A stretch of 64,000 nucleotides of DNA from JANMCE01 sp963791625 (GTDB lineage Bacteria > Actinomycetota > Acidimicrobiia > Acidimicrobiales > Ilumatobacteraceae). Location: NCBI GenBank assembly GCA_963791625.1, contig CAWBTA010000006.1, positions 62,001-126,000 of the forward strand, written 5' to 3'. The notes under the pieces are model-generated. The model saw nothing but the letters and a program-made list of their open reading frames with translations. It made no database searches and had not been told where the DNA came from. Below are positions 18,110 to 25,867 of this stretch, piece after piece; the first letter of the stretch is position 1, and every line of letters begins with the position of its first letter. Made by a program: the position numbers and the translations under genes.

Positions 18110-19032
18110 TGCTGGCCTTCATCCCCAGTCCGCCCGACAACGCCATTCATCTCGGGCCGCTGCAGCTCCACGCGTACGGTCTGATGATCGCGCTCGGCGT
18201 CGTCGCTGCCGTGTGGCTGGCCGGCCGCCGTTTGGAAGCACGCGGCGTCGGCACGAAAGAAGACATGTCGGCCATCGCCATGTGGGCCGTGCCCGCTGGC
18301 ATCGTGGGCGCTCGGCTTTACCACGTCATCACCGACTGGAAGAGCTTCGAAGGCGACTGGTTACGGGCCTTTAAGATCTGGGACGGTGGCCTCGGCATCT
18401 GGGGCGGGGTCGCCCTTGGCGTCATCGTCGGCCTGTGGGCGGCCCGCAAGCGCGGCGTCACCACGGCTGCCGCGCTGATGGCAGCGGCGCCGGCACTGCC
18501 ACTGGCCCAGGCCATCGGCCGCGTCGGCAACTGGTGGAACCAGGAACTCTTCGGCCGACCATCCACCCTGCCGTGGGCGCTCAAGATCGATCCGAACTTT
18601 CGACCCGATCAGTACAAGGATTTCGCCACCTTCCACCCAGCGTTTCTCTATGAGGGTCTGTGGAACCTTGCCTTGTGCGCAGTGCTGTTGCGCATCGATC
18701 GCAAGCGTGATGTCGGTGCCGGAAAGTTGTTCGCCATCTACGTGGCCGGCTACACATTCATCCGCTTCTTCATCGAGCGGATGCGCGTCGACTTCGCCTC
18801 CCGAATCCTTGGCCTCCGTGTCAACGAATGGGTGTCGGGCATCGTGTTCCTTCTTGCCTTGGCGTACTTGCTCACGCACCGCCATCAGAAGTGGGTCGCG
18901 CCTGAGCCGACCGTCGTCGATTCCGAAGAAGACGGGCTACTTCCAGCGGAGGGGATTGAAGATGGTCTGCCCGCCGAGGAGGTTGAGACGCCCGACCTCG
19001 TGCTCAACGAGGGCGATCCGCTCGTCGACTGA
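18109..19032 (+). CDS. lgt: Phosphatidylglycerol--prolipoprotein diacylglyceryl transferase Lgt
   Basis: Membrane enzyme that transfers diacylglycerol to the lipobox Cys of prolipoproteins. The ATG at 18109 overlaps the esterase stop as TGATG and has AAAAGG 10 bases upstream. An in-frame ATG at 18100 is possible but too close to that site. The family signature is clear: LHAYGLMIALGVVAAVWLAG, GLGIWGG, the Lgt motif GRVGNWWNQELFGRPS and HPAFLYEGLWNL. A hydrophilic acidic C-terminal tail of about 50 residues follows the last membrane helix. The 3' end overlaps the convergent nadR gene by 96 bases. Confidence 0.93.
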   Translation: MLAFIPSPPDNAIHLGPLQLHAYGLMIALGVVAAVWLAGRRLEARGVGTKEDMSAIAMWAVPAGIVGARLYHVITDWKSFEGDWLRAFKIWDGGLGIWGGVALGVIVGLWAARKRGVTTAAALMAAAPALPLAQAIGRVGNWWNQELFGRPSTLPWALKIDPNFRPDQYKDFATFHPAFLYEGLWNLALCAVLLRIDRKRDVGAGKLFAIYVAGYTFIRFFIERMRVDFASRILGLRVNEWVSGIVFLLALAYLLTHRHQKWVAPEPTVVDSEEDGLLPAEGIEDGLPAEEVETPDLVLNEGDPLVD

Positions 19033-19938
19033 CCCGCGCACTTCGAACCACGGTTCGGGTCGCTTGTCCAGTTCAGTAATGAAGCGTTCGTGCATCCACT
19101 GGCGCACCTTGAGGCCGTCGCGGATGTTGTCTTTCACCCACGGGACATCGAGCCCGGCCAACACGTACAGCGCGTAGTGCCGCCGGGCTGCGATGGCTTC
19201 GACGGCGGGGGAGCGTTCGCCCTCGTAACGCTCGTGCCAGATAGCGGTGGCGAAGGCATCGGTGTCGCATACAAGGATCGGGCCGCTGTTGAGCGCAAGG
19301 TGATCTTCGAGTTGTTGCTGACGGTCGGCGATAACCACGAAGTCTTCGGTCGTCCAATGGTCGTTCGTTCCGTTTGCAACTTTTTCCTCCGTGTACTCCC
19401 GGCCGTACTCGGGCACCCACGTGGTGTTCCACCGCTTGGCCAGTGCCTGGGCCAACGTGGTCTTGCCAGTCGACTCCGAGCCGACCAGCACGATGCGATG
19501 ACACAGTCCAGCCTTCGCTGGCGGGAGCAGCTTGTCCCAGTGCTTGACCGGGTCCTCGCGCAGCATGGTGGCGCTGATCGGCAGCGCAACCCGTTGGGGA
19601 TCGACGCGCACGTGCCGGCTTCCGAGGATGTCGCACACCGGATCGGCCCAGTCCTCCGACGTGACGATGATGTCGGGCACGAAGCCGAGAATGCGCTTGA
19701 TGTTCGCCGCCTGTCCGGCGCTGTCGTTGTCACCCCACGGGTCGTTAGCCACATGTACCCGGGCGGCCGGGAACGCCTGCTGTACCCACGCCGCCCGTAC
19801 CTCGGCCGGAATGGCGTAGGCCGGTCGGTCGTTCACGAACACGTGCACCTTGTCAGCCAGCGAGAGGGCGTGGTCGATCAGCAGTGCATGACCGATGTGA
19901 GGCGGGAGAAATTTTCCGACGACTAAAGCGGTGGTCAT
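18937..19938 (-). CDS. nadR: NadR-like NMN adenylyltransferase / nicotinamide riboside kinase
   Basis: Bifunctional NAD salvage enzyme. The N-terminal nucleotidyltransferase domain begins at MTTALVVGKFLPPHIGHALL, with the PHIGH motif replacing HxGH and a C-terminal ISATMLRE (ISxTxxR). The kinase domain starts near residue 165 with P-loop GSESTGKTT, then VPEYGREYTEE and the LID-type sequence DIPWVKDNIRDG-like (DVPWVKDNIRDG). The start is set at 19938 because VVGKFxPPHxGH normally lies within the first 15 residues; the frame is open upstream to 20013. No DNA-binding HTH domain is present, so it is not the enterobacterial repressor form. It overlaps lgt tail to tail. Confidence 0.88.
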   Translation of the reverse strand: MTTALVVGKFLPPHIGHALLIDHALSLADKVHVFVNDRPAYAIPAEVRAAWVQQAFPAARVHVANDPWGDNDSAGQAANIKRILGFVPDIIVTSEDWADPVCDILGSRHVRVDPQRVALPISATMLREDPVKHWDKLLPPAKAGLCHRIVLVGSESTGKTTLAQALAKRWNTTWVPEYGREYTEEKVANGTNDHWTTEDFVVIADRQQQLEDHLALNSGPILVCDTDAFATAIWHERYEGERSPAVEAIAARRHYALYVLAGLDVPWVKDNIRDGLKVRQWMHERFITELDKRPEPWFEVRGSVDERIALVEHEVGRLNLLGGQTIFNPLRWK

Positions 19939-20004
19939 GTGGCACGGCAGGCTATCGGTCAGAGACATCAGGCAAACGGATCGTTTCGCATTACGCTGCC
20001 TCGT

Positions 20005-20127
20005 GTGCTGCAAGGAACCAATCGCATCGTTGTGCTTCGCCTTGGCTGTGTCGTGCGCGACGCGCCCACGTCGGAATTCAACGCCGACACGCTGCTCGGC
20101 GCTCTTACCGGCCTGTCCGAACGCTGA
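20005..20127 (+). CDS. Possible 40-residue small protein upstream of the DUF1479 gene
   Basis: A GTG-initiated frame, MLQGTNRIVVLRLGCVVRDA followed by PTSEFNADTLLGALTGLSER, stops at 20125-20127 and overlaps the next ATG as TGATG. The composition looks protein-like (regular beta-type start, then a helix). There is no clear ribosome-binding site, and I recognise no family. It could be a translational coupler, a small protein or a chance frame. Confidence 0.35.
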   Translation: MLQGTNRIVVLRLGCVVRDAPTSEFNADTLLGALTGLSER

Positions 20128-21407
20128 TGGCTACGCTCGCCAGTTTGCCGTCATGGACGGCCGCGCCGCCAGACGTGGCTGCGGCCACCGCCCAGACCAA
20201 ACACGCCATCCGGGCGCGTTTGCTTGCCGCTGGTCGCTCGATCGACGATGTGTTCGCCGTGATGTCCGCACGCGTCCTCGCTCAGGTTGACGAGGTCGCA
20301 GCCGAGGTCGAAGCTGGACGAAACGCGTGGCCTATCGTGCACTACGCCGACATCGAGGCGGGCACCGTTCCGGCCGACACAGTCACGCTGCTGCGCAAGC
20401 GCGGGTGTGTGATCGTGCGCGGCCACTTCGAACGCCAGCAGGCGCTCGACTGGGATCAGGGAATCCAGGACTACGTGGAGGGCAACCAGTTCTTCGAGGA
20501 CTATCGAGGCGCCGGTGACGACTTCTTTGCGAGCGTTGATTCGAAGCCGGAGATCTACCCGATCTACTGGTCGCCGGCCCAGATGGAGGCTCGTCAGAGT
20601 GACCGGATGGCGAAGGTGCAGGCGTTCCTGAACAGCTTTTGGACGAGCACGTCGAACGGCGTGCAGTGGTTCGATCCTGCTCGTGATTCGATGTACCCCG
20701 ATCGGATCCGTCGGCGACCGCCGGGCACCACGTCGAACGGCCTACGGCCGCATATGGATTCGGGCACGCTCGACCTGTGGATGACTCGAGAGCATCAGCT
20801 GGCGTTCCATCATCTCTTCGAGGGGACCGTTGAAGCGTTCGATCCGTGGAGCGCCGAGTACCGTACGAGCGGGCCGCTGTTTGATGGAACCACCAAGACA
20901 TCTGCGTTCCGCACGTTCCAGGGTTGGACCGCGCTGTGCGACATGGATCACGACCAGGGTGTGCTCCACTCGATTCCCATTGCGGACATCATGGGCTATC
21001 TCCTGCTGCGACCTCTCATGGCGGACGTGCCGGATGAAGACATGTGCGGCGTGCGTGTCGGCCGTGCCTTTCCTGGAAGCGCCCAGTGGCATGCGCCGCT
21101 CCAGCCGGCCCTTGCCGGTATCCCCGATGTCCGCGCCGGCGACTCGGCCTGGTGGCACACCGACCTGCTTCACGCCGTCGCTCCCGTGGTAGATCAGAAG
21201 GGCTGGGGCAACGTCATGTACATCCCCGCCGCACCATGGTGCCCGCGCAACGAGCGCTATGCCGAACTCGTCCGGGCCGCCTTCTTGGACGGTTCGAGCC
21301 CCGATGATTTCCCGCCCGAACACTACGAACGAAACTGGCCCGATCGCTTTCCGGCAGAGGCGCTGAACCGAACCGGTCGACGCGCTCTTGGGATGGATAT
21401 CGCGTGA
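20127..21407 (+). CDS. DUF1479 family protein, probable Fe(II)/2-oxoglutarate-type oxygenase
   Basis: About 426 residues from the ATG at 20127; the frame is open further upstream to 19884 but that part is non-conserved. It matches the YbiU/DUF1479 family. Features: LRKRGCVIVRGHFERQQALD, YPIYWSPAQMEARQSDRM, a possible iron facial triad HMDSG (near residue 212) with a distal His in WWHTDLLHAV (near 348), and an Arg-bearing C-terminal strand. Substrate unknown. The stop overlaps the start of the AGE-family isomerase gene (GTGA), so the two are translationally coupled and probably act on the same compound. Confidence 0.82.
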   Translation: MATLASLPSWTAAPPDVAAATAQTKHAIRARLLAAGRSIDDVFAVMSARVLAQVDEVAAEVEAGRNAWPIVHYADIEAGTVPADTVTLLRKRGCVIVRGHFERQQALDWDQGIQDYVEGNQFFEDYRGAGDDFFASVDSKPEIYPIYWSPAQMEARQSDRMAKVQAFLNSFWTSTSNGVQWFDPARDSMYPDRIRRRPPGTTSNGLRPHMDSGTLDLWMTREHQLAFHHLFEGTVEAFDPWSAEYRTSGPLFDGTTKTSAFRTFQGWTALCDMDHDQGVLHSIPIADIMGYLLLRPLMADVPDEDMCGVRVGRAFPGSAQWHAPLQPALAGIPDVRAGDSAWWHTDLLHAVAPVVDQKGWGNVMYIPAAPWCPRNERYAELVRAAFLDGSSPDDFPPEHYERNWPDRFPAEALNRTGRRALGMDIA

Positions 21408-22627
21408 CGCTTGACTGGATTGATCTTCCCTCCCATCGTCACTGGCTTTTGCATCAGGCCACCGATCTGCTTGCGTTCGGTCGGAATACCGGCCGCGCCG
21501 GTGGAGGGGCGGTGTGGCTCGATGACGACGGCCAACCCGATGCGACCCAGGGGCTACAAACCTGGATCACCGCTCGCATGGTGCACGTCTTCGGACTGGG
21601 TGCGCTTTGCGGCGTACCCGGAAGCGTGACGATCGCCGAAACCGCACTGGCCGGGCTGACCGGCCCGCTCCGCGACCCGGTTCACGGCGGCTGGTACCCG
21701 ATGATCAAGGCCGACGGGCCGGCGAAGGGAAAGGCCTGCTACGACCACGTCTTCCTCCTCATTGCCGGTGCCACCGGAACCCATGCGGGCATCGATGGGG
21801 CTGCCGAACTGCTCGTCGAGGCCGAGGATCTCTTCCTGTCCCACTTCTGGGACGCCGCCACAGGCACCTGCTTCGACACGTGGGATTCGGCATTCGAAAA
21901 CCTCGAGCCGTACCGCGGGATCAACTCGAACATGCACGCCGTGGAGGCGATGCTTTCCGTCGCGAGTCTTACGGGTGACCGCGTGTGGCTGGAGCGGGCC
22001 GAACGGATCTGCCACTTCGTGATCGCCAACGCCGAGCCGAACAAGTGGCGCATTCCCGAGCACTACGACGGCTCACTGAAGCCACTGCTCGACTACAACC
22101 ACGATCGGCCCAACGACCAGTTCAAGCCCTACGGCGCAACGGTCGGCCACGCGTTCGAGTGGTCACGACTTTTCGTCCACCTCGCCAACTCGCCGCTCAG
22201 CACTGATCGCGCCACGCTCCTGAGCGCGGCGGTGCAGTTGTTCGACCGAGCAGTCGCCGACGGGTGGTCACCGGACGGCGCGCCGGGCTTTGTCTACACG
22301 ACCGACTGGGACGGCCGGCCGGTCGTTCGTGACCGCCTCCACTGGGTACTCACCGAAGCCATCAACACCGCAGCGGTGCTCCACCGCCAGACCGGCGATC
22401 CCCGCTATGCCGCGTGGTACCGGCGCTGGTGGGACCACGCGGCCCGCTTCCATATCGAGCCAGACGGCTCGTGGCGGCACCAACTCGACCAGAACAACCA
22501 ACCGGCCAGCAGCGTATGGACAGGCAAGCCCGACCTGTACCACGCCTTCCAGACGGCGCTGATCCCGACGCTGCCCTTGTGGCCCATGGTTGCCGCAAGC
22601 ACCGCTGCCGTGGTTCATCCGCACTGA
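21404..22627 (+). CDS. AGE-family sugar isomerase/epimerase (sulfoquinovose or mannose isomerase type)
   Basis: 407-residue (alpha/alpha)6-barrel protein of the N-acylglucosamine 2-epimerase superfamily. Motifs include TWITARMVHVFGLGAL, GWYPMI, YDHVFLLIAGATG, EPYRGINSNMHAVEAML, EHYDGSLKPLLDYN and KPYGATVGHAFEWSRL. The NxNMHxxEAxL and GHxxEWxRL patterns are those of YihS/ManI-type aldose-ketose isomerases, with His residues serving as acid/base. The GTG start at 21404 overlaps the DUF1479 stop. Specificity for sulfoquinovose versus mannose cannot be settled from sequence alone. Confidence 0.8.
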   Translation: MTLDWIDLPSHRHWLLHQATDLLAFGRNTGRAGGGAVWLDDDGQPDATQGLQTWITARMVHVFGLGALCGVPGSVTIAETALAGLTGPLRDPVHGGWYPMIKADGPAKGKACYDHVFLLIAGATGTHAGIDGAAELLVEAEDLFLSHFWDAATGTCFDTWDSAFENLEPYRGINSNMHAVEAMLSVASLTGDRVWLERAERICHFVIANAEPNKWRIPEHYDGSLKPLLDYNHDRPNDQFKPYGATVGHAFEWSRLFVHLANSPLSTDRATLLSAAVQLFDRAVADGWSPDGAPGFVYTTDWDGRPVVRDRLHWVLTEAINTAAVLHRQTGDPRYAAWYRRWWDHAARFHIEPDGSWRHQLDQNNQPASSVWTGKPDLYHAFQTALIPTLPLWPMVAASTAAVVHPH

Positions 22628-22685
22628 GACGACCCGCTTTTTCCCACAAGAGCTCCAGGCGGGAAGCCAACTAGGATGATCGACC

Positions 22686-22988
22686 GTGTCAGAACTCCTC
22701 TCCGCCGACGACGTGATCTACGTCGCCAAGCTTGCTCGGCTCAATCTCACCCCGGATGAAGTCGGGCTGTACACCACCCAACTCGCCGGCATGCTCGGCC
22801 ATTTCAGCGATATCGAAAAGCTCGACCTCGATGGCGTCGAACCAATGGTCCACCCCATTCCGCTGGTCAACGTGTTGCGCGAAGACGTGATCGGCGCGTG
22901 TCTGGATCGTGATGAAGTGCTGGCCGCCGCGCCCGCCGCTGATCAGGGCCGCTTCCGGGTTCCGCCGATCATGGGAGAGGCACCGTGA
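22686..22988 (+). CDS. gatC: Aspartyl/glutamyl-tRNA amidotransferase subunit C
   Basis: 100 residues, GTG start. The GatC pattern is complete: VIYVAKLARLNLTPDEVGLY, LGHFSDIEKLDLDGVEPMVH and the conserved LREDV, ending AAPAADQGRFRVPPIMG. GatC stabilises the GatA-GatB interface in the enzyme that converts Glu-tRNA(Gln) and Asp-tRNA(Asn) to the amidated forms. First gene of a gatCAB operon; its stop overlaps gatA as GTGA. Confidence 0.95.
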   Translation: MSELLSADDVIYVAKLARLNLTPDEVGLYTTQLAGMLGHFSDIEKLDLDGVEPMVHPIPLVNVLREDVIGACLDRDEVLAAAPAADQGRFRVPPIMGEAP

Positions 22989-24400
22989 ACGCGGTAGAGA
23001 TCGCCGCCGCCGTCCAGTCCGGTACCCGCAGCGCCGTCAGCGTGGTGGATGAACACCTCGACGCCATCTCAGCTCGCGAGGGCGACATTCACGCCTTCAA
23101 CCTCGTGCTGGCCGACCACGCCCGCGCCGCAGCTGCCGCCATCGACGCCCGCGTCGCGGCGGGGGAGCAGGTCGGCCCTCTCGCCGGCGTGCCGCTCGCA
23201 GTGAAGGACAACATGTGCACGCGGGGTATCCCCACCACGTGCTCGTCCAAGATCCTCGAAGGTTGGAAGCCGCCGTACACCGCTACTGCGGTCGAGCGGC
23301 TTGTTGCCGCCGGAGCGATCCCGATCGGCAAGACCAACCTCGATGAGTTCGCCATGGGGTCTTCCACCGAGAACTCAGCGTTCGGTCCCACCCGCAACCC
23401 GCACGACCTCAGCCGAGTACCGGGTGGTTCGTCGGGCGGATCGGCCGCGGCAGTCGCCGCCGGATTCGCGCCCGTCAGCATTGGTTCCGACACGGGCGGC
23501 TCCATCCGTCAGCCCGCGTCGTTGTGCGGTGTGGTTGGGGTGAAACCGACCTACGGCCTGGTGTCCCGCTACGGGCTGATCGCATTCGCATCGTCGCTCG
23601 ACCAGATCGGCCCGTTCACCACCACCGTGCACGACTCGGCGCTGCTGCTCGAAGTGATGGGCGGCCACGATCATCGTGACTCCACCTCGCTGCCGTCAGC
23701 CATGCCGCCGATGACCGCCGTGCTCGGCCAGGGTGTGCAGGGCCTGCGCGTCGGGCGCATCACCAACCTGCCCGATGGCGCCGACCCCGACGTCACCGCT
23801 CGCATCGATGCCGCGTTCCTCGCCCTCGAAAAGGAAGGTGCCGTGCTGGTCGATGTGGAGATCCCGTCGTTCTCCTTCGCGCTCACGTCGTACTACCTGA
23901 TTGCTCCCGCCGAGGCCAGCAGCAACCTGGCGAGATACGACGGCGTGCGCTACGGACTTCGGGTGGATGATGTCGACACCGCCCAGATGAATGCCTCCAC
24001 TCGCTCGGTGGGTTTTGGTGCCGAAGTAAAGCGTCGCATCATGCTCGGCACATACGCCTTGTCGGCCGGGTACTACGACGCCTACTACGGCAAGGCATTG
24101 AAGGTGCGCCGGTTGATGGCCGACGACTTTGCCAGGGCCTACCGGCAGGCCGACGTGCTGCTCACGCCGGCGTCTCCCAGCGTTGCCTTCCCGTTCGGGT
24201 CGAAGACGGCTGATCCGCTATCGATGTACCTCTGCGACCTCTACACGATCCCATCAAACCTCTGCGGTCATCCGGGCATGAGCGTGCCCTTCGGCACCGG
24301 CGCCGATGGCCTGCCCGTCGGTGTGCAGATCCTGGCCCCCGCGCTCGGTGAATCCGAGATGTTCCGTACCGCCGCCGTCCTGGAAGCGAGCATGGCATGA
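22985..24400 (+). CDS. gatA: Aspartyl/glutamyl-tRNA amidotransferase subunit A
   Basis: Amidase subunit that releases ammonia from glutamine. 471 residues, full length. The Ser-cisSer-Lys triad can be placed: Lys74 in LAVKDN, Ser149 in PGGSSGGSAAA and nucleophile Ser173 in GSDTGGSIRQPA. The 75- and 24-residue spacings equal those of characterised GatA proteins. Downstream GVKPTYGLVSRYGL and the C-terminal GHPGMSVPFG are family signatures. GTG start overlaps gatC, and its stop overlaps gatB as ATGA. Confidence 0.96.
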   Translation: MNAVEIAAAVQSGTRSAVSVVDEHLDAISAREGDIHAFNLVLADHARAAAAAIDARVAAGEQVGPLAGVPLAVKDNMCTRGIPTTCSSKILEGWKPPYTATAVERLVAAGAIPIGKTNLDEFAMGSSTENSAFGPTRNPHDLSRVPGGSSGGSAAAVAAGFAPVSIGSDTGGSIRQPASLCGVVGVKPTYGLVSRYGLIAFASSLDQIGPFTTTVHDSALLLEVMGGHDHRDSTSLPSAMPPMTAVLGQGVQGLRVGRITNLPDGADPDVTARIDAAFLALEKEGAVLVDVEIPSFSFALTSYYLIAPAEASSNLARYDGVRYGLRVDDVDTAQMNASTRSVGFGAEVKRRIMLGTYALSAGYYDAYYGKALKVRRLMADDFARAYRQADVLLTPASPSVAFPFGSKTADPLSMYLCDLYTIPSNLCGHPGMSVPFGTGADGLPVGVQILAPALGESEMFRTAAVLEASMA

Positions 24401-25854
24401 CCGACACCGCTATCGACACGACCAACTTCATCAACGGTTACGAACTGGTCGTCGGCCTTGAAGTGCACGCTGAGCTTGCCACCAAGACCAAGGTGTTCTG
24501 CTCGTGCCCCAACATGTTCGGTGACGAGCCGAACACCAACGTGTGCCCGGTCTGCCTCGGCCTGCCCGGCTCGCTGCCGGTGCTCAACCACCAGGTCGTT
24601 GAGCTCGCCATCCGTCTTGGTTTGGCCCTGAACTGCAGCGTTCACTCCAGCGTTTTTCATCGGAAGAACTACTTCTATCCCGACATGCCCAAGGACTATC
24701 AGGTCACGCAGTACGACCAGCCCATCGACCGCGAGGGCTACCTCGATCTACCCAGCGGTAAGCGCATCGGCATAGAGCGGGCCCACCTTGAGGAAGACAC
24801 CGGCAAGTCCACCCACATCGGTGGTGGTGGCGGCCGTATCCACGGCAGCGAGTACTCGATGGTTGACTACAACCGCGCCGGCATCCCCCTTCTCGAGATT
24901 GTCGGCAAGCCCGACATCCGCACGTCGGAAGAGGCCAAGCAGTACATGGCCGAGCTCCAGGAAATCCTCATCGCCACCGGTGTCAGTGACGCCAAGATGG
25001 AAGAGGGTTCGATGCGCTGTGACGCCAACGTCAGCGTGCACAAGCCCGGCACCGACTTCGGTACCCGTTGCGAAATAAAGAACCTCAACTCACTCCGTTC
25101 GCTCGGGAAGGCCATCGAGTACGAAGCCCGGCGTCAGATCATCCTGATCGAAGATGGCGAACGCATTCGTCAGGAAACGCGTCACTGGTCCGACGTCGAC
25201 AGCCGCACACACACACTGCGCGTAAAAGAAAACGCTGACGACTACCGCTACTTCCTCGAACCCGACCTGGTGCCGATCGTGCCGGGCGAAGTGTGGATCG
25301 ACGCGGTGCGTCAGGCGTTGCCCGTGTTGCCCGCCGCCCGCAGACATAAAGTTGCAGATGCAATCAGTTCTACCATCACCGACGAGACCGTCATCGTTCT
25401 CGTCGAGCGTGGTTGGGATGCCCTGCTGTTCGACTGCATTGCGGCCGGCGCAGACCCGCAGCGTGCCGCCACGCACCTGCAGCACAACGTGCCGCCCGAC
25501 GGCCCCACGCCCACGCCGGCCACACTCACCGCGCTGACGAAGCTTGAAGCCGACGGCAAGATCACCGCCACTCAGGCCAAGACGCTGATGGCCGACATCG
25601 TGGCCGCCGGGGGAGACGCCGATCCCTCAGCCCTGGCCAAATCCAGAGGTTTTGAGGCCATGGCATCGGGCGCCCTTGAAGGCGCCGTGGACGCCGCAAT
25701 CGCCGCTCAGCCAGCCGCCTGGGCCAAGTACGTTTCCGGCGAGGACAAGGCCATGGGTGCCCTGGTCGGCGCGATCATGAAGACCACCAAAGGCCAAGCC
25801 GACGGCAAGGCCGTCACCGCCCTCCTCCAGCAGAAGCGGGCAGCAGCCCAGTAA
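24397..25854 (+). CDS. gatB: Aspartyl/glutamyl-tRNA amidotransferase subunit B
   Basis: tRNA-binding kinase subunit that activates the mischarged tRNA. 485 residues. Signatures: LEVHAELATKTKVFC near the N-terminus, the zinc-site cysteines (FCSCPN and CPVCLGLPGSLP), FYPDMPKDYQVTQYDQPI, HLEEDTGKSTH, and EEGSMRCDANVSV. The C-terminal YqeY-like tail domain starts near residue 335. Last gene of gatCAB. Confidence 0.96.
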   Translation: MTDTAIDTTNFINGYELVVGLEVHAELATKTKVFCSCPNMFGDEPNTNVCPVCLGLPGSLPVLNHQVVELAIRLGLALNCSVHSSVFHRKNYFYPDMPKDYQVTQYDQPIDREGYLDLPSGKRIGIERAHLEEDTGKSTHIGGGGGRIHGSEYSMVDYNRAGIPLLEIVGKPDIRTSEEAKQYMAELQEILIATGVSDAKMEEGSMRCDANVSVHKPGTDFGTRCEIKNLNSLRSLGKAIEYEARRQIILIEDGERIRQETRHWSDVDSRTHTLRVKENADDYRYFLEPDLVPIVPGEVWIDAVRQALPVLPAARRHKVADAISSTITDETVIVLVERGWDALLFDCIAAGADPQRAATHLQHNVPPDGPTPTPATLTALTKLEADGKITATQAKTLMADIVAAGGDADPSALAKSRGFEAMASGALEGAVDAAIAAQPAAWAKYVSGEDKAMGALVGAIMKTTKGQADGKAVTALLQQKRAAAQ

Positions 25855-25867
25855 CGCGACAATGTGG

